A stretch of DNA of 64,000 nucleotides from Hysterangium stoloniferum (taxonomy: Eukaryota > Basidiomycota > Agaricomycetes > Hysterangiales > Hysterangiaceae): positions 124,001-188,000 of the forward strand of contig WHVD01000043.1 in the NCBI GenBank assembly GCA_015178975.1, given 5' to 3'. Below the pieces are notes generated by a model, which saw nothing but the letters and a program-made list of their open reading frames with translations, did no database searches and was not told the DNA's origin. The translations under genes and the position numbers were made by a program. Numbering within the stretch: position 1 is the first letter of the stretch; each line of letters begins with the position of its first letter. Positions 44,372-53,923 of this stretch are shown here, piece after piece.

Positions 44372-46354
44372 CAGCTCTCATGTTTTGATGATCTAATCTC
44401 AAATATAAATTTACTTGGTAATTTCCAATACAAAATTGATGAAGTACATATCTACTTATTTTGAAAAAAAGAAACATGTCGCGGCACTTCCCTATAGCCC
44501 ATAACTTGCCAGGGTTACATTGTGACATTATTAAAAAGGTTACAATCTCAAGCTGATGAAGCATCGACGGTGGTTATATGCATGTCTTATTATGGCTCAA
44601 AGAATACCTCGCTAAGTGCTACGTCATGCCCACAAACCACCCTGACGCCGTGCTGACCATTGCCTCCTCAGACCCCTCTCCGCTTCCTCCTCGTTACCGT
44701 AATGTCACCCACTATCGCTACCCACACCTCCTCCAGTACCCCCACTTCAACGGTGGGGAGGTTATCCTCATGAGTCGACATTTGACGTGCACGTGTACAC
44801 GTGTATCTCCACCACACGTTTTGAAAAACCAGACTTCTTGCACAAAGACAAACCACCAAAGGCGCGCAAATATGCCAAACAGTTACCCTCAGTCAAACCT
44901 AAAGCACACCAAAACGGGCAAGTACTGAAGCGACAGCCTGCCACTGCGCCACAGGTCCCCGTTACTAAGTCGAAATCCATACCTTCTACATATGCTGATC
45001 TCGACAACGGGATTTTTCGCCACGAAATATGCAATACGTGATAGAGCTATATAATTTCTGATAAATCGGCATTATATGGATGATACATAAATGTTGAAAC
45101 TTTCAGCCACCAGCGTACACTTGATTTCTAGATCAAGCACTACAAAGTTCATGTAAGAAGTAGCAATTCTCATACTGGGTGCAGTGGTGAAGAATAGGGC
45201 TGAGGAAATGTCGAGCCTTGTGAAAGTGGCCCTGTTGTAATCCTGGAAACTTGCAACGACATTACATGACAGCGGAAGGATTAACGAGTTCTATTTACTT
45301 CAATCTTTTAACCGCAATTTTCGGTCCAGTACATTATATCGTCGTAGTACCTTTTAAAAGACCAGAATCTTATCCTGTTGCATTGATGGAGTCAGACAAC
45401 ATGATTTCACCTGCACCCGATCATCACAAGTACTACTAATATGATAAAACAAACCGAAAAAATAATCAGGAGCCAGCCAATTTTGCAAGGATCGCCACCC
45501 TCTGGTGTCCTGAATATGGTACCCACATACAGATTAACGCATGACGCTAAAAATTTCAAGGTTAAAATATGCGCGAAAGACGGATACTCATTGACAAAGA
45601 CCCAAGAGCTGAACATCACACGCTGTCAACACTTTGTGAATAGGAGTTAGAAGGCTAACAAAGCTATAGATAGGAGAGGGCGAAGATGTCGAAAAGGTGA
45701 CTCGACGATAGTGGCGTTGTACTAAAAGTAAACTCTGGAGGCCCGGTAGATATGATCAGAAAGTTTCGGAAAGGGGAGGTGTCCGTAGGATCCTCAGTGT
45801 TTAAGGATCGGGCAGTATCCGTCATTGCCGAGAATTGCCCGAGGCAACAGTAAGCTCGACTGGCGGCCGAAGGCAAAGAGTGAGGTTTTCTAATATATTG
45901 TCTGACTTCCCAAACAATGATCTCGTAAGTGAACTTGAACTTGAAGAAGCGGATAGCGTCGCTCGTCAAAATCCTTCCTAAGAGTGAGTTCCATTACCCT
46001 TGGCTGTATCTGTGAAATTGTCAAAAATTGTAGTCCTTCTGAAAAATGGCGAGTAATTCGACGTCTGAGCAGTATATGCAAAGCTCCGTCCAAACTTCAA
46101 TATCGTGCTTGTGATGATCTGCCATGATGAGTTTGAAATAGTCACTAATTACACAACTTTCACATTTCGCCGTTGTTCCCTAATAATATTTATCAGGATA
46201 TCATAATAAAGACTCAAGAATCACGTAAGAATACAACTTTTGCTAAGATTGTGAAGCCGTCAGAGACGTCGCCTTTTTCCCGCTGCCGTTACAGTACAAG
46301 GAAATGGTATTCAATTTGTATAGAATCGATCCTTGCTCTCATTTGGATCTTTAT
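44372..46354. other. Unique stretch, no confident gene
   Basis: Not shared with other parts of the window and richer in CpG than the repeats. Open frames at 44578-44928 and 44787-45041 (plus strand; the second Lys/Pro-rich) and 45664-45969 (minus) have no domain I recognise. This is the downstream flank of the F-box gene; it probably includes its 3' UTR near 46200-46354. Confidence 0.3.
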
Positions 46355-47800
46355 CTACTCACAGCATGTGAGCCAAGAAAAAAGAAGATCATGTAACAAC
46401 CCACCTTTAATGGTAATTACCAATGTACCTGATGAGCTATCTCGCAATTGAAGGAGCTGAGAGCGTTGCTCATCCGCTAAACCTTCACAAGAATCAAATT
46501 TCACTTCGCTGAGCAGCACACCATCTGCTGCCACTATATTCCCACCTAAGGATAAGGAACGGCTCTCCACGAATTTAATGACCGCCGGCCAAGGGATATC
46601 CGATCGTTCATAAGTCACTGTAGAAAGTAATGGACATAGCCAGAGTTCTGACGGGGTCGATTGTTCAGGGATCAACAACGCAATAGTTTCAGCATCAACT
46701 GTGCAGCGTGTAAATTCAAGTGCGTGAAGATTGGAAAATCGAGTAAGCCATGGCATATACTCCTTCGCCTCTGTGATATATCCAAATAATGTCAGTTTCT
46801 TGACTCGGGATATGGTGTTGTTTTTGGTGAAGGCAGTGAGTAATGGTCCAACAGACATTGGCCATTGGGGTGAACACCCGATTGTGAGATGCTCTATATT
46901 CGGGACATCGAGGGCTCCGAGAAAAACCTTTGGGTCGTAGCGAGGGAACGAGGCGACCTGTAGGTATTGTAAACTTGGGATATATAATCGATCAGGGATC
47001 TGAAGCGCTTCCGGATTGGGCATTCCGTGTAAGGCGAAGCTCAGCGTTTGCAGGTTCGTGAACGTTGACAAAATATCCATGGACATGACCAGTGCCACTT
47101 CCAAGACATATAGATTGTAAAGCTCCCGAAGAGAGGCAGGATTGAATTTTAATAGTGATAGTTGATAGGGAGCACTGCAGAGGTGTAATATCTGCAACTG
47201 TGGGACAACAAAACACCCCCTTAGATCACGCAAAGTCGTCAGTCCCGGTTCCGGCAATTTGTCCCAACCATGAATGCTCATCCCTCTCAGCAATGGGGCA
47301 TGCCATGGAGACCTATCTTGTCTCCGATGAAGATAAATTGCAAAGTTGTGAGGTAAGTGGCCAGCGAGTTTCGAGACCCGATGGAGATTATCTAGGATAA
47401 GATCCAAAACCTTGGTCTCGTGTTCTTGGTCATTAGGCCTGTTTATATGCAATGTGACCCTCAATGGGAGCGATGCGGAATAATCAAGCCACATCTGGAA
47501 TATAAGACATGGATCCAGTTTAAATTTATGCCCTATGTGCGCGTCCTGCCAAAGTTGCGGTGTTCCTTTAGCTACATCACGCCAATAATGGGATACGTGA
47601 AGTAGTAAAAGTGGTGCATTTTGATACGAAATCGGTTCAACGGGTAATGGGACACAATGGAGAAATATCTCTCCTAGTAGTTCTGGCGCAAGTCGTTGTA
47701 TGTGTGCCCGACCTACAACTAAATCATCTGCTAACTTGTTATCTTGGACAAGATGAAACAGAGGCAGTGCTGTCATGCTTGTATCAAGTGCCAAAGTCAT
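46355..47800 (-). CDS. F-box domain protein, 481 aa
   Basis: An uninterrupted single-exon frame. A conventional F-box sits at about residues 32-80: 'IQRLAPELLGEIFLHCVPL', then 'APLLLLHVSHYWRDVAKGTPQLWQ', the pattern (LPPELLxEIFxxC ... VCxxWRxxAxxTPxLW) abundant in Agaricomycete F-box proteins. The remaining 400 residues are leucine-rich with irregular LRR-like repeats (LQILHLCSAP, LQTLSFALHG, LQYLQVASFP, IEHLTIGC, VKKLTLFG, LHALEFTRC), the usual substrate-recognition part. Such proteins bind Skp1 and present targets to SCF ubiquitin ligases; the target is unknown. It is the only long intact non-transposon frame in the window, lying between repeat-dense blocks. The start chosen is the first ATG of the frame; another Met at residue 9 is possible. 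Confidence 0.88.
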   Translation of the reverse strand: MTLALDTSMTALPLFHLVQDNKLADDLVVGRAHIQRLAPELLGEIFLHCVPLPVEPISYQNAPLLLLHVSHYWRDVAKGTPQLWQDAHIGHKFKLDPCLIFQMWLDYSASLPLRVTLHINRPNDQEHETKVLDLILDNLHRVSKLAGHLPHNFAIYLHRRQDRSPWHAPLLRGMSIHGWDKLPEPGLTTLRDLRGCFVVPQLQILHLCSAPYQLSLLKFNPASLRELYNLYVLEVALVMSMDILSTFTNLQTLSFALHGMPNPEALQIPDRLYIPSLQYLQVASFPRYDPKVFLGALDVPNIEHLTIGCSPQWPMSVGPLLTAFTKNNTISRVKKLTLFGYITEAKEYMPWLTRFSNLHALEFTRCTVDAETIALLIPEQSTPSELWLCPLLSTVTYERSDIPWPAVIKFVESRSLSLGGNIVAADGVLLSEVKFDSCEGLADEQRSQLLQLRDSSSGTLVITIKGGLLHDLLFSWLTCCE

Positions 47801-48400
47801 GCGATGAATTGCGGAACAAGACGAAATGTAGACGAAAACAGGATCGAGGGTGGAGCAGAGTCAGAGTATCTTCTGGCTGTCAGAAAAATAGAAAATCTCT
47901 GCTCAGATCTGAGCTGGCCTGAGCCGGTTGATCAAACGCTCAGCTGATCGGGCCTGATTTGGGAGACAAATTAGAGCAGGCCTGACCAGGGAGCAGGGGT
48001 TAACTTTTCAAAGAAAATATGACCAGATTCCCAGAGGACGAAGGTAGTACGGTCTGAGTGGATATTGTAGGTTATAAACGGATGGGCCTCATGCGTAACT
48101 ACAGGGATTACATACTAATAACAAGAGCGGTAATGAACGTGGGTAATAACGACCCCGGTCACTATACAACTGCACCCAAAAATCTAACAGCAGGCTCCTG
48201 AGCCATGTTGCCTGCACATGTTTGTGCAGGCAATCGGCATGACATACTTCTGTCCAGGTTTGGACAGTCAGCATGTCATCTAACTAAAAAAGGTAATATG
48301 GTCTCGACCTGACAAAATCCAGACCCCACTCCCATCCAGCTCCCTGGGGTCTTGATGTCATTTAGGCACCCAATTTGAATATAAGGTAAATACTATATTT
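47801..48400. other. Upstream flank of the F-box gene with two hairpins
   Basis: No gene seen. The first part should contain the F-box promoter, with no clear TATA box recognised. Two tight inverted repeats lie at 48208-48233 (11-bp arms, 4-base loop) and 48250-48267 (7-bp arms, 4-base loop). Confidence 0.45.
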
Positions 48401-48404
48401 GTTA

Positions 48405-48490
48405 AACACGAGAATTGAACATGGGACCAAGAAAAGCATACTAATAGGGAAATACTTATAAGGTAGAGTACAACTGAGCTACAAGACCTT
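48405..48490 (-). other. tRNA-like sequence (possible SINE or decayed tRNA)
   Basis: The minus strand shows an A-box-like TGTAGCTCAGTTG near 48470-48485 and a B-box-like GTTCAATTC near 48411-48420, with a TTATAA anticodon-like region between. The D- and T-arms do not both pair well, so it is not a clean tRNA gene. Confidence 0.35.
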
Positions 48491-48769
48491 CATATGTAAT
48501 CCCATCATACAACTCATATATAATCATCAATGACTACCAAACATTATATTACACATTAACAACAACCCGCTCCTTTGTCCTATCCAGGCTATCCTGACCA
48601 TTTCACAGTGTTTGTGAGGACTAAAAGAATGTATTTCACTACCTATATTCTAACTCATACTGTCATCACATCATTTGCTATGACAACATGATCAGTTCCC
48701 TCCTGCCTCATCTGCTCAGTTATCCTAACTATCTAGTGGTGGTCACTTTCAGTCTCTCTTCCCCCCTTC

Positions 48770-49096
48770 TCACCTGCACCCACCCGCCACTGCTTCCTCA
48801 GCACTTATGAATTGCTCCGGGCCTGGACCTTTTGACATGCAACAATTTGAATGATGAGTGGGGGGGTTGTTAATGGTGTTGGGTACATTGTTGGCAATGG
48901 AGGTCTTTGATCTTGGGGCACAATGGTGATGGGGTTTAGAGAGAGCTAGTGGACTGAGAGCTGGGTTGGCCTCAGGAAGGAATGGTATGTCAAGTGGGTC
49001 CATGTTGGCATTTGACAGGAGCAATGATGACAGGTGGGGGTTAGTATAGTTGAACCTCTCATGGAGTAAAGTGATTGGGATTGAAGGGTGAGACAA
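48770..49096 (-). CDS. Hypothetical Pro/Ser/His-rich ORF, 108 aa
   Basis: An open frame with proline-rich, His/Asn-containing composition (PFLPEANPALSPLALSKPHHH). No domain is recognised. It may be part of a retrotransposon gag or a chance frame; it sits between the tRNA-like element and an LTR-C fragment. Confidence 0.2.
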   Translation of the reverse strand: MSHPSIPITLLHERFNYTNPHLSSLLLSNANMDPLDIPFLPEANPALSPLALSKPHHHCAPRSKTSIANNVPNTINNPPTHHSNCCMSKGPGPEQFISAEEAVAGGCR

Positions 49097-49118
49097 AGTG
49101 GAATTTATTTCAGATAAG

Positions 49119-49445
49119 TGTAATGGATTCAGCTATTTACTCTCTCAAATAGTTTAACAAACATTGATATGGCAAGGGATTCAAGAAATAAACAAATAAA
49201 GGTCCAGTGATTTAAATACTGATAGATTAATTAGCTGCACTATTAAGCTTAAACAACTAAAGTCAATATTTGTTTGGTCTCTTGACAAATTCAGATGAAC
49301 TTGTAGTGATGGACTCTTCAAAGGTAAAGTTCTTCTTGAGAATAAAGGTTCAGGAGCTGAATGTATGTGCAATAAGTCAGCAGAAACTTGTTGTAAGCCT
49401 TCACTTTCTTGTAGCTTTTGAGTTTACTATTTAAAAAGGTTTAAC
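49119..49445 (+). mobile_element. Fragment of a family-C LTR (copy C3)
   Basis: Begins TGTAATGGATTCAGC and follows the first 330 bases of C2 closely, then stops where a different element begins. The start is intact; the rest is deleted. Confidence 0.85.
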
Positions 49446-49474
49446 AGTCGGGCTCATTTCATCATCCAGTCACT

Positions 49475-49722
49475 TTGGTGGTTTACCTGTTCCCAAAGCT
49501 CATGCTTTTTGCTTCTTCTTTGATGCATGCTGAGAGTAATGGCTGTTTGATCTTAAGGTCTGGGTAAATTGGATTGAAATGCTGAGCCATCTTTGATTGG
49601 TTTTGGCCATTTTTGTGGTGCCAATCAAGGATTTCTATGTGCTGAGCCAATATAGCATTTTCTTTCTTTGTAAAAGCAGGAGCAGTGGTGGACTTATCAG
49701 ATCTCTTCTCAGGTGCTTTAGG
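49475..49722 (-). pseudogene. pogo-type transposase fragment (N-terminal HTH)
   Basis: The minus strand encodes about 75 residues with the pattern of the N-terminal DNA-binding region of fungal pogo/Tigger transposases: 'HIEILDWHHKNGQNQSKMAQHFN', then 'YPDLKIKQPLLSACIKEE'. A stop follows at about 49488. The CENP-B-like second domain and DDE domain are absent, so only a relic remains. The assignment rests on recall of the 'LDWHxxNGxNQxKxAxHF ... YPxLxxKQPxxSxWLxxE' pattern. Confidence 0.6.
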
Positions 49723-50435
49723 TCCTTTCTCATATGTGGAATCTTCACAAGAATTATCAGTGATTGCTTTCCTCAGACATTAAAAAAGGTCTACATTTCT
49801 GTTTACATATTTCCTGCAACCTTCACCAAATCACCAGCCAGCCATAGCTCAGTAGGTTTAATAAACAAACAACTATAGATATGACACATTCTATCACAGA
49901 TGCATATTTCAAACTCAGCTCAATAGGATTGTCATGTTGATATTTTTAAGGGGAAAACTGTAAAATTTTACTTGAGGGCTATTCAGTAGGTGCAATGGTG
50001 CATCATTGTGATGAGCTAACAGTGATTGATTATTTGACAATAAAATTAAGGGACTACATCTAATTCAGTAGGCAAAATCTATGGGTTATGGTATGTGATT
50101 TCCTGCAAACCAAGTTGGTAGACAGCTTGAACTATGGGATATAAGGGGTTATGGGTTATCAGAGGTATGGGTTATGAGGGGTTGAACTGTATTGTTATTA
50201 TCCAGATTCTTGTTATTGTGTAGCATAGTTCCTAATCCAACATTTCTGCACTGAATAAGACTCTCTGAACCATCTTCTTGTTAGATTTGGAAATACAATA
50301 TCTATTAGAATGTTCAAGCTGTTATAAGTCCCAAGTTGGCATCAGTCCAGATGTGACTGTATAAGTCCCAGTGTTGCATCAGAAGGACCTTATAGAATAT
50401 GTATATAGAATCCATTATATCACACTAGACCAATA
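49723..50435. other. No gene recognised; weak tRNA-like patch at about 49845
   Basis: AT-rich. Around 49845-49930 an A-box-like ATAGCTCAGTAGG and a weaker B-box-like TTTCAAACTC resemble the tRNA-like sequences on either side, but the folding is poor. Confidence 0.3.
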
Positions 50436-50510
50436 GGTCCAGTAGCTCAGTGGTTTAGAGCACTGCTTATATAATGCTAGAGGTCCTTGGTTCAATCCCA
50501 GGCTGGGTCA
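50436..50510 (+). tRNA. tRNA-like sequence, probably decayed tRNA or SINE head
   Basis: A 7-bp acceptor stem (GGTCCAG with CTGGGTC, two G-U pairs), TA at positions 8-9, a perfect 4-bp D stem (GCTC/GAGC) and a 5-bp T stem with loop TTCAATC, so both the A box (TAGCTCAGTGG) and B box (GGTTCAATCCC) are intact, followed by a TTCTTTTCT run suitable for Pol III termination. The anticodon stem does not pair properly and no anticodon can be assigned. It may be a tRNA pseudogene or the head of a tRNA-derived SINE. Confidence 0.45.
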
Positions 50511-50532
50511 ATTCTTTTCTATACCTTTAACA

Positions 50533-51576
50533 TGTCAGGAACCAGAAAACCCGCCGGCCCCCGGACCCCATCCTACATGCTCCCAACCCTCTGTATTGTA
50601 TAGTAACAACCGGAGTTCCCACCGGAGCCTGCACGTTAACTTGTTTATGCCTGACTCTCTGTATGCACCCCACCTGTCTGCACCTAACCCTCTATGTCTC
50701 ATACACCAGTCCTCGGACTCCACCAGACTCCGAACTCCACCCTACATACACCCGACACTCTGTGTCTTATGGACCAGTCACCAGACTCCGACTGGACTCC
50801 TGGAACCCCTCTAACAGAGCATAGAACCCCACTCCTGTTATCTGTCTCTGCATCTCACACACCAGTCATTGGAAAACCCACCAGACTCCACCAGACCTCC
50901 TGCACATCAAACCTATCTATACCCGACACTATCTTGTTCACCAAGTCACCGGACTCCAACCGGACTTCCAGAACCCCTCTAACTGAGCCCCACTCCAGTT
51001 ATGGTTAAATGACCTGTCATGATTCATTCTCCGCTCCCATTCCATTCCATCCCTAATTCCCAGTTTAGTATTTTACTTGTTTTGTTTTATGTTTAATAGT
51101 TCTGCCTCTCATTAATACCGGATTTGGTATTATTACATTTCACAGTCTATATAAGTCTGCTATATTCATGTACTTAGAATCCAGTTTCAATCTCGAACTA
51201 TTTTTCCCCCGAACAAGTTTGACCCTTGAACAGTCTGGAGTCCTCTTGTCTGTCTGCACACTCGATTCCTGGAACTCCCACGGGAACTCTGGAATCTATA
51301 TCTTCCTGTATGCATTCTGTCAGCTCGAAATATGGACACCCGAATGAGTGTACGAGGGTGCAGCCTATATGCTGAAGCCAAGTCCATCTCAGTTGTTCAC
51401 CATACTTTCTGGTAATTATTCTGATATCACCGTTCCTTGTACTAATATCCCCAGAACTTTCCTGGGACCTATTACCTGGGGACTCTGTGGGACAATTCCT
51501 GGAAGCAAGTGTGTTCGGAATAGTTACCGGAAACCTCTGCAGGACTATCCGTGGAGCTTTGTTCGGGAACTTAACA
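50533..51576 (+). mobile_element. Solo LTR, family D (reference copy)
   Basis: 1044 bases, TGTCAGGAACC to GGGAACTTAACA, flanked by TAACA at 50528-50532 and 51577-51581. It carries an imperfect palindrome (AATACCGGATTTGGTATT, about 51113-51130) at the place where family A has its palindrome, and the conserved AAGCTGAAGCCAAGTCC block at about 51372-51388. Confidence 0.95.
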
Positions 51577-51609
51577 TAACACTTCTGATTCAGAGCACAA
51601 GCCCACAGC

Positions 51610-51960
51610 TTTAAGTGCAGCCAGAACAGTCTTCACAGAGGTCTGTGGCCCTTCTGAGGTGGCTGTGGTGCTTGGACTGGTTGCCCTAGAAGGTCTTGAT
51701 TCCATAGGCTAAGGATTTTCTTGACAATACCATTGTTGACCAAAAGGAATTCCAGGTATGTATAAAAATCTGCCTCATAATCAATATGTGTAGCTGAACC
51801 TTGATGCTGAAAGTGTCTATCATATGATAAGGCAAAAAGGGCCTGGAAACAAACAAATAGTTAGTAAATTATGTAGATATACTTGAACTTCATCCACTTA
51901 CAAATATTGCCAATAGCTCCCAGAGTATTTCAGATACACCCCATTTGCACTCCTTGAACC
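51610..51960 (-). pseudogene. Two-exon fragment of an unrecognised gene
   Basis: On the minus strand a coding-like segment (about 51960-51902: 'KECKWGVSEILWELLAIF') is followed by a 59-base intron with good sites (GTAAGTGG ... TTTCCAG, 51901-51843), then a longer exon starting 'ALFALSYDRHFQHQGSA' with 'DYEADFYTYLEFLLVNNGI', open for about 65 codons before a stop. Splice phase and frame agree. I do not recognise the family; the presence beside LTRs suggests an element-borne gene. Confidence 0.4.
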
Positions 51961-51995
51961 CCTTGAGACTATTTGGTTGGTCCAGTGAGCCCTGG

Positions 51996-52649
51996 CCAGT
52001 CCTCTTGTCTGTCTGCACGCTCGATTCCCGGAACCCCCACGGGAACTCTGGAATCTATATCTCCTTGCATGCATTCTGTCAGTTCTAAATATGGACGCCC
52101 GAATGAGTGTACGAGGGTGCAGCCTATAAGCTGAAGCCAAGTCCATCTCAGTCATACCCATTCTCTGGTAACTATTCTGATACGACATTCCCTTGTACTA
52201 CTAATATTCCCGGAAACTCCCCGGACCTATTACCCGGAAAGTGTGTTTGGAATAGTTACTGGAGAAACCTCCGCGGGACTATCCGTGGAGCTTTGTTCGG
52301 GAACTTAACACATACATGTAACTGACATGACTCTCTGAAACATGCACATAACCAACAAACTTTATCAAGTTCTAGAGCCTCTTTGGGACTTTGGTATAAA
52401 GGGAGGGTACTGTTACAACCAGAAAACCCACTGGACTCCAGGCACTACCCTATATGCACCCACACCCTATATACACCCACACCCTATATGCACGTCCGTT
52501 GCACCTATCCTTCACTGTGATTACTGTGGTGAAGTTGACATCAATAAATTGTTCCTCAACCCAGTCCTCATTCAGGTGAGTAGTTTAAATTCAGATATTT
52601 TTATTTTCAACTTGCTAACACTATCTACAGGTTTACAAGCCACTTATGT
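51996..52649. other. Inverted segment inside an LTR-D / Gypsy-A3 junction
   Basis: The 3' third of an LTR-D (51996-52310, plus orientation), the 3' end of a Gypsy-A internal region (52316-52410) and the start of its LTR (52411-52495) appear here inverted relative to the minus-oriented LTR-D remainder at 52650-53809. Flipping the segment back restores one continuous LTR-D and a matching duplication (CATAC at 52311-52315, the reverse complement of GTATG at 53810-53814). Confidence 0.85.
52411..52495 (+). mobile_element. Start of the Gypsy-A3 3' LTR (family A, truncated, inverted)
   Basis: TGTTACAACCAGAAAACCC directly after the polypurine tract (52398-52410), broken after about 85 bases. It lies in the inverted segment; the original orientation was minus. 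Beyond it, 52496-52649 is unassigned. Confidence 0.8.
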
Positions 52650-53809
52650 GTAGAGACTGGGATCGAAGGGAAACTTGTCCAAGGGTCAAACTTGTTCGGG
52701 GGAAAACTAGTTCGAGATTGAAACTGGATTCTAAGTACATGAATATAGCAGACTTATATAGACTGTGAAATGTAATAATACCAAATCTGGTATTAATGAG
52801 AGGCAGAACTATTAAACATAAAATGAAACAAGTAAATACTAAACTGGGAATTAGGGATGGAACGGAACAGGAGTGGAGAACGAATCATGACAGGTCATTT
52901 AACCATAACTGGAGCGGGGCTCAGTTAGAGGGGTTCCGGAAGTCCGGTTGGAGTCCGGTGACTTGGTGCACAAGATAGTGTCGGGTATAGACAGGCTTGA
53001 TGTGCAGGAGGTCCGGTGGAGTCCGGTGGGTTTTCCAATGACTGGTGTGTGAGACGCAGAGACAGATCATAACAGGAGCAGGGTTCTATGCTCTGTTAGA
53101 GGGTGTCAGGGGACAATCTTAAGTTTTCCATTTTCTCTGACTCTCCTTAATATAGTTTCATAAGTAAAGACTGAGAGGGGCACCTTGTTGTTATCACATT
53201 TTCAAACTCAGCTGCACCTTTAGTTAGTCACCCACTAGCCGAGGATTCCTTAGACTTTTCTCTTCGGATTTCCTCTGCTAGGTGAGTAATATTGTATTCT
53301 ACATGTATGTAATTAGACAGGTATAAAATCACTTCGGATTTCCTCTGCTAGGACCCCAACTCAGTCATAGTGCGAGTTAGTGCGATCTAGAGAGTCGCCC
53401 TTACAGAGGGGTTCCAGGAGTCCGGTCGGAGTCCGGTGACTGGTACATAAGACACAGAGTGTCGGGTGTACATAGAGTGGAGTCTGGAGTCCAGTGGAGT
53501 CTGGAGTCCAGTGGAGTCTGGAGTCCAGTGGAGTCTGGAGTCCAGTGGAGTCTGGAGTCCAGTGGAGTCTGGAGTCCAGTGGAGTCTGGAGTCCAGTGGA
53601 GTCTGGAGTCCAGTGGAGTCCGAGGACTGGTGTATGAGACAGAGGGCTAGGTGCAGACAGGTGGGGTGTGTACAGAGTGTCAGGCATAAACAAGTTGACA
53701 TGCGGGCTCCCATGGGAACTCCAGTTGTTATTATACAATATAGAGGGTCGGGAGCATGTAGGATGGGGTCCGGGGGCCTGGAGGCCGGTGGGTTTTCCAG
53801 TTCCTGACA
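52650..53809 (-). mobile_element. LTR, family D, minus orientation, main part
   Basis: Reverse complement of the first two thirds of the 50533-51576 LTR, ending CCAGTTCCTGACA. It contains a stretch (about 53095-53395) not in the reference, including two copies of 'CACTTCGGATTTCCTCTGCTAGG'-like sequence that share about 18 bases (near 53268 and 53331), and a 17-base tandem repeat. Its missing third is the inverted 51996-52310. Confidence 0.85.
53477..53619 (+). repeat. 17-bp tandem minisatellite inside LTR-D
   Basis: About eight near-perfect copies of GTGGAGTCTGGAGTCCA. Because 17 is not a multiple of 3, both strands read as long open frames with 17-residue periodicity; these are not genes. 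Other LTR-D copies have one unit, so the array expanded in this copy. Confidence 0.95.
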
Positions 53810-53863
53810 GTATGTGTCAAAGAGTCACATGATCTGGAAGGTAAGGTTCAGATGTGACAAGCC

Positions 53864-53870
53864 TATATAA
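53864..53870 (+). promoter_or_regulatory. TATA box of the antisense accessory gene (A3)
   Basis: TATATAA 54 bases before the ATG at 53924, followed by AAATTTCTTCTTC and a CCCC-rich start region, conserved with A1 and A2. Confidence 0.6.
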
Positions 53871-53923
53871 AAAATCAAAATAATAAAATTTCTTCTTCTT
53901 TTTATACCCCCATCATCTCTCAA

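Noticed and set aside
44578-45041. Host gene with two overlapping plus frames
   Set aside because: No convincing start, splice sites or domain; reported only as an unassigned stretch.
50436-50510. Functional tRNA gene with an assigned anticodon
   Set aside because: The anticodon stem does not pair, so no anticodon can be given; kept only as tRNA-like.
53477-53619. CRISPR-like array
   Set aside because: Units are contiguous 17-mers without spacers, and the context is eukaryotic.
53361-53807. Long open frames on both strands with repeated 'SGVWSPVES' or 'STGLQTPLD' patterns
   Set aside because: They are produced by the 17-base tandem repeat within an LTR; every frame reads open because 17 is not divisible by 3.
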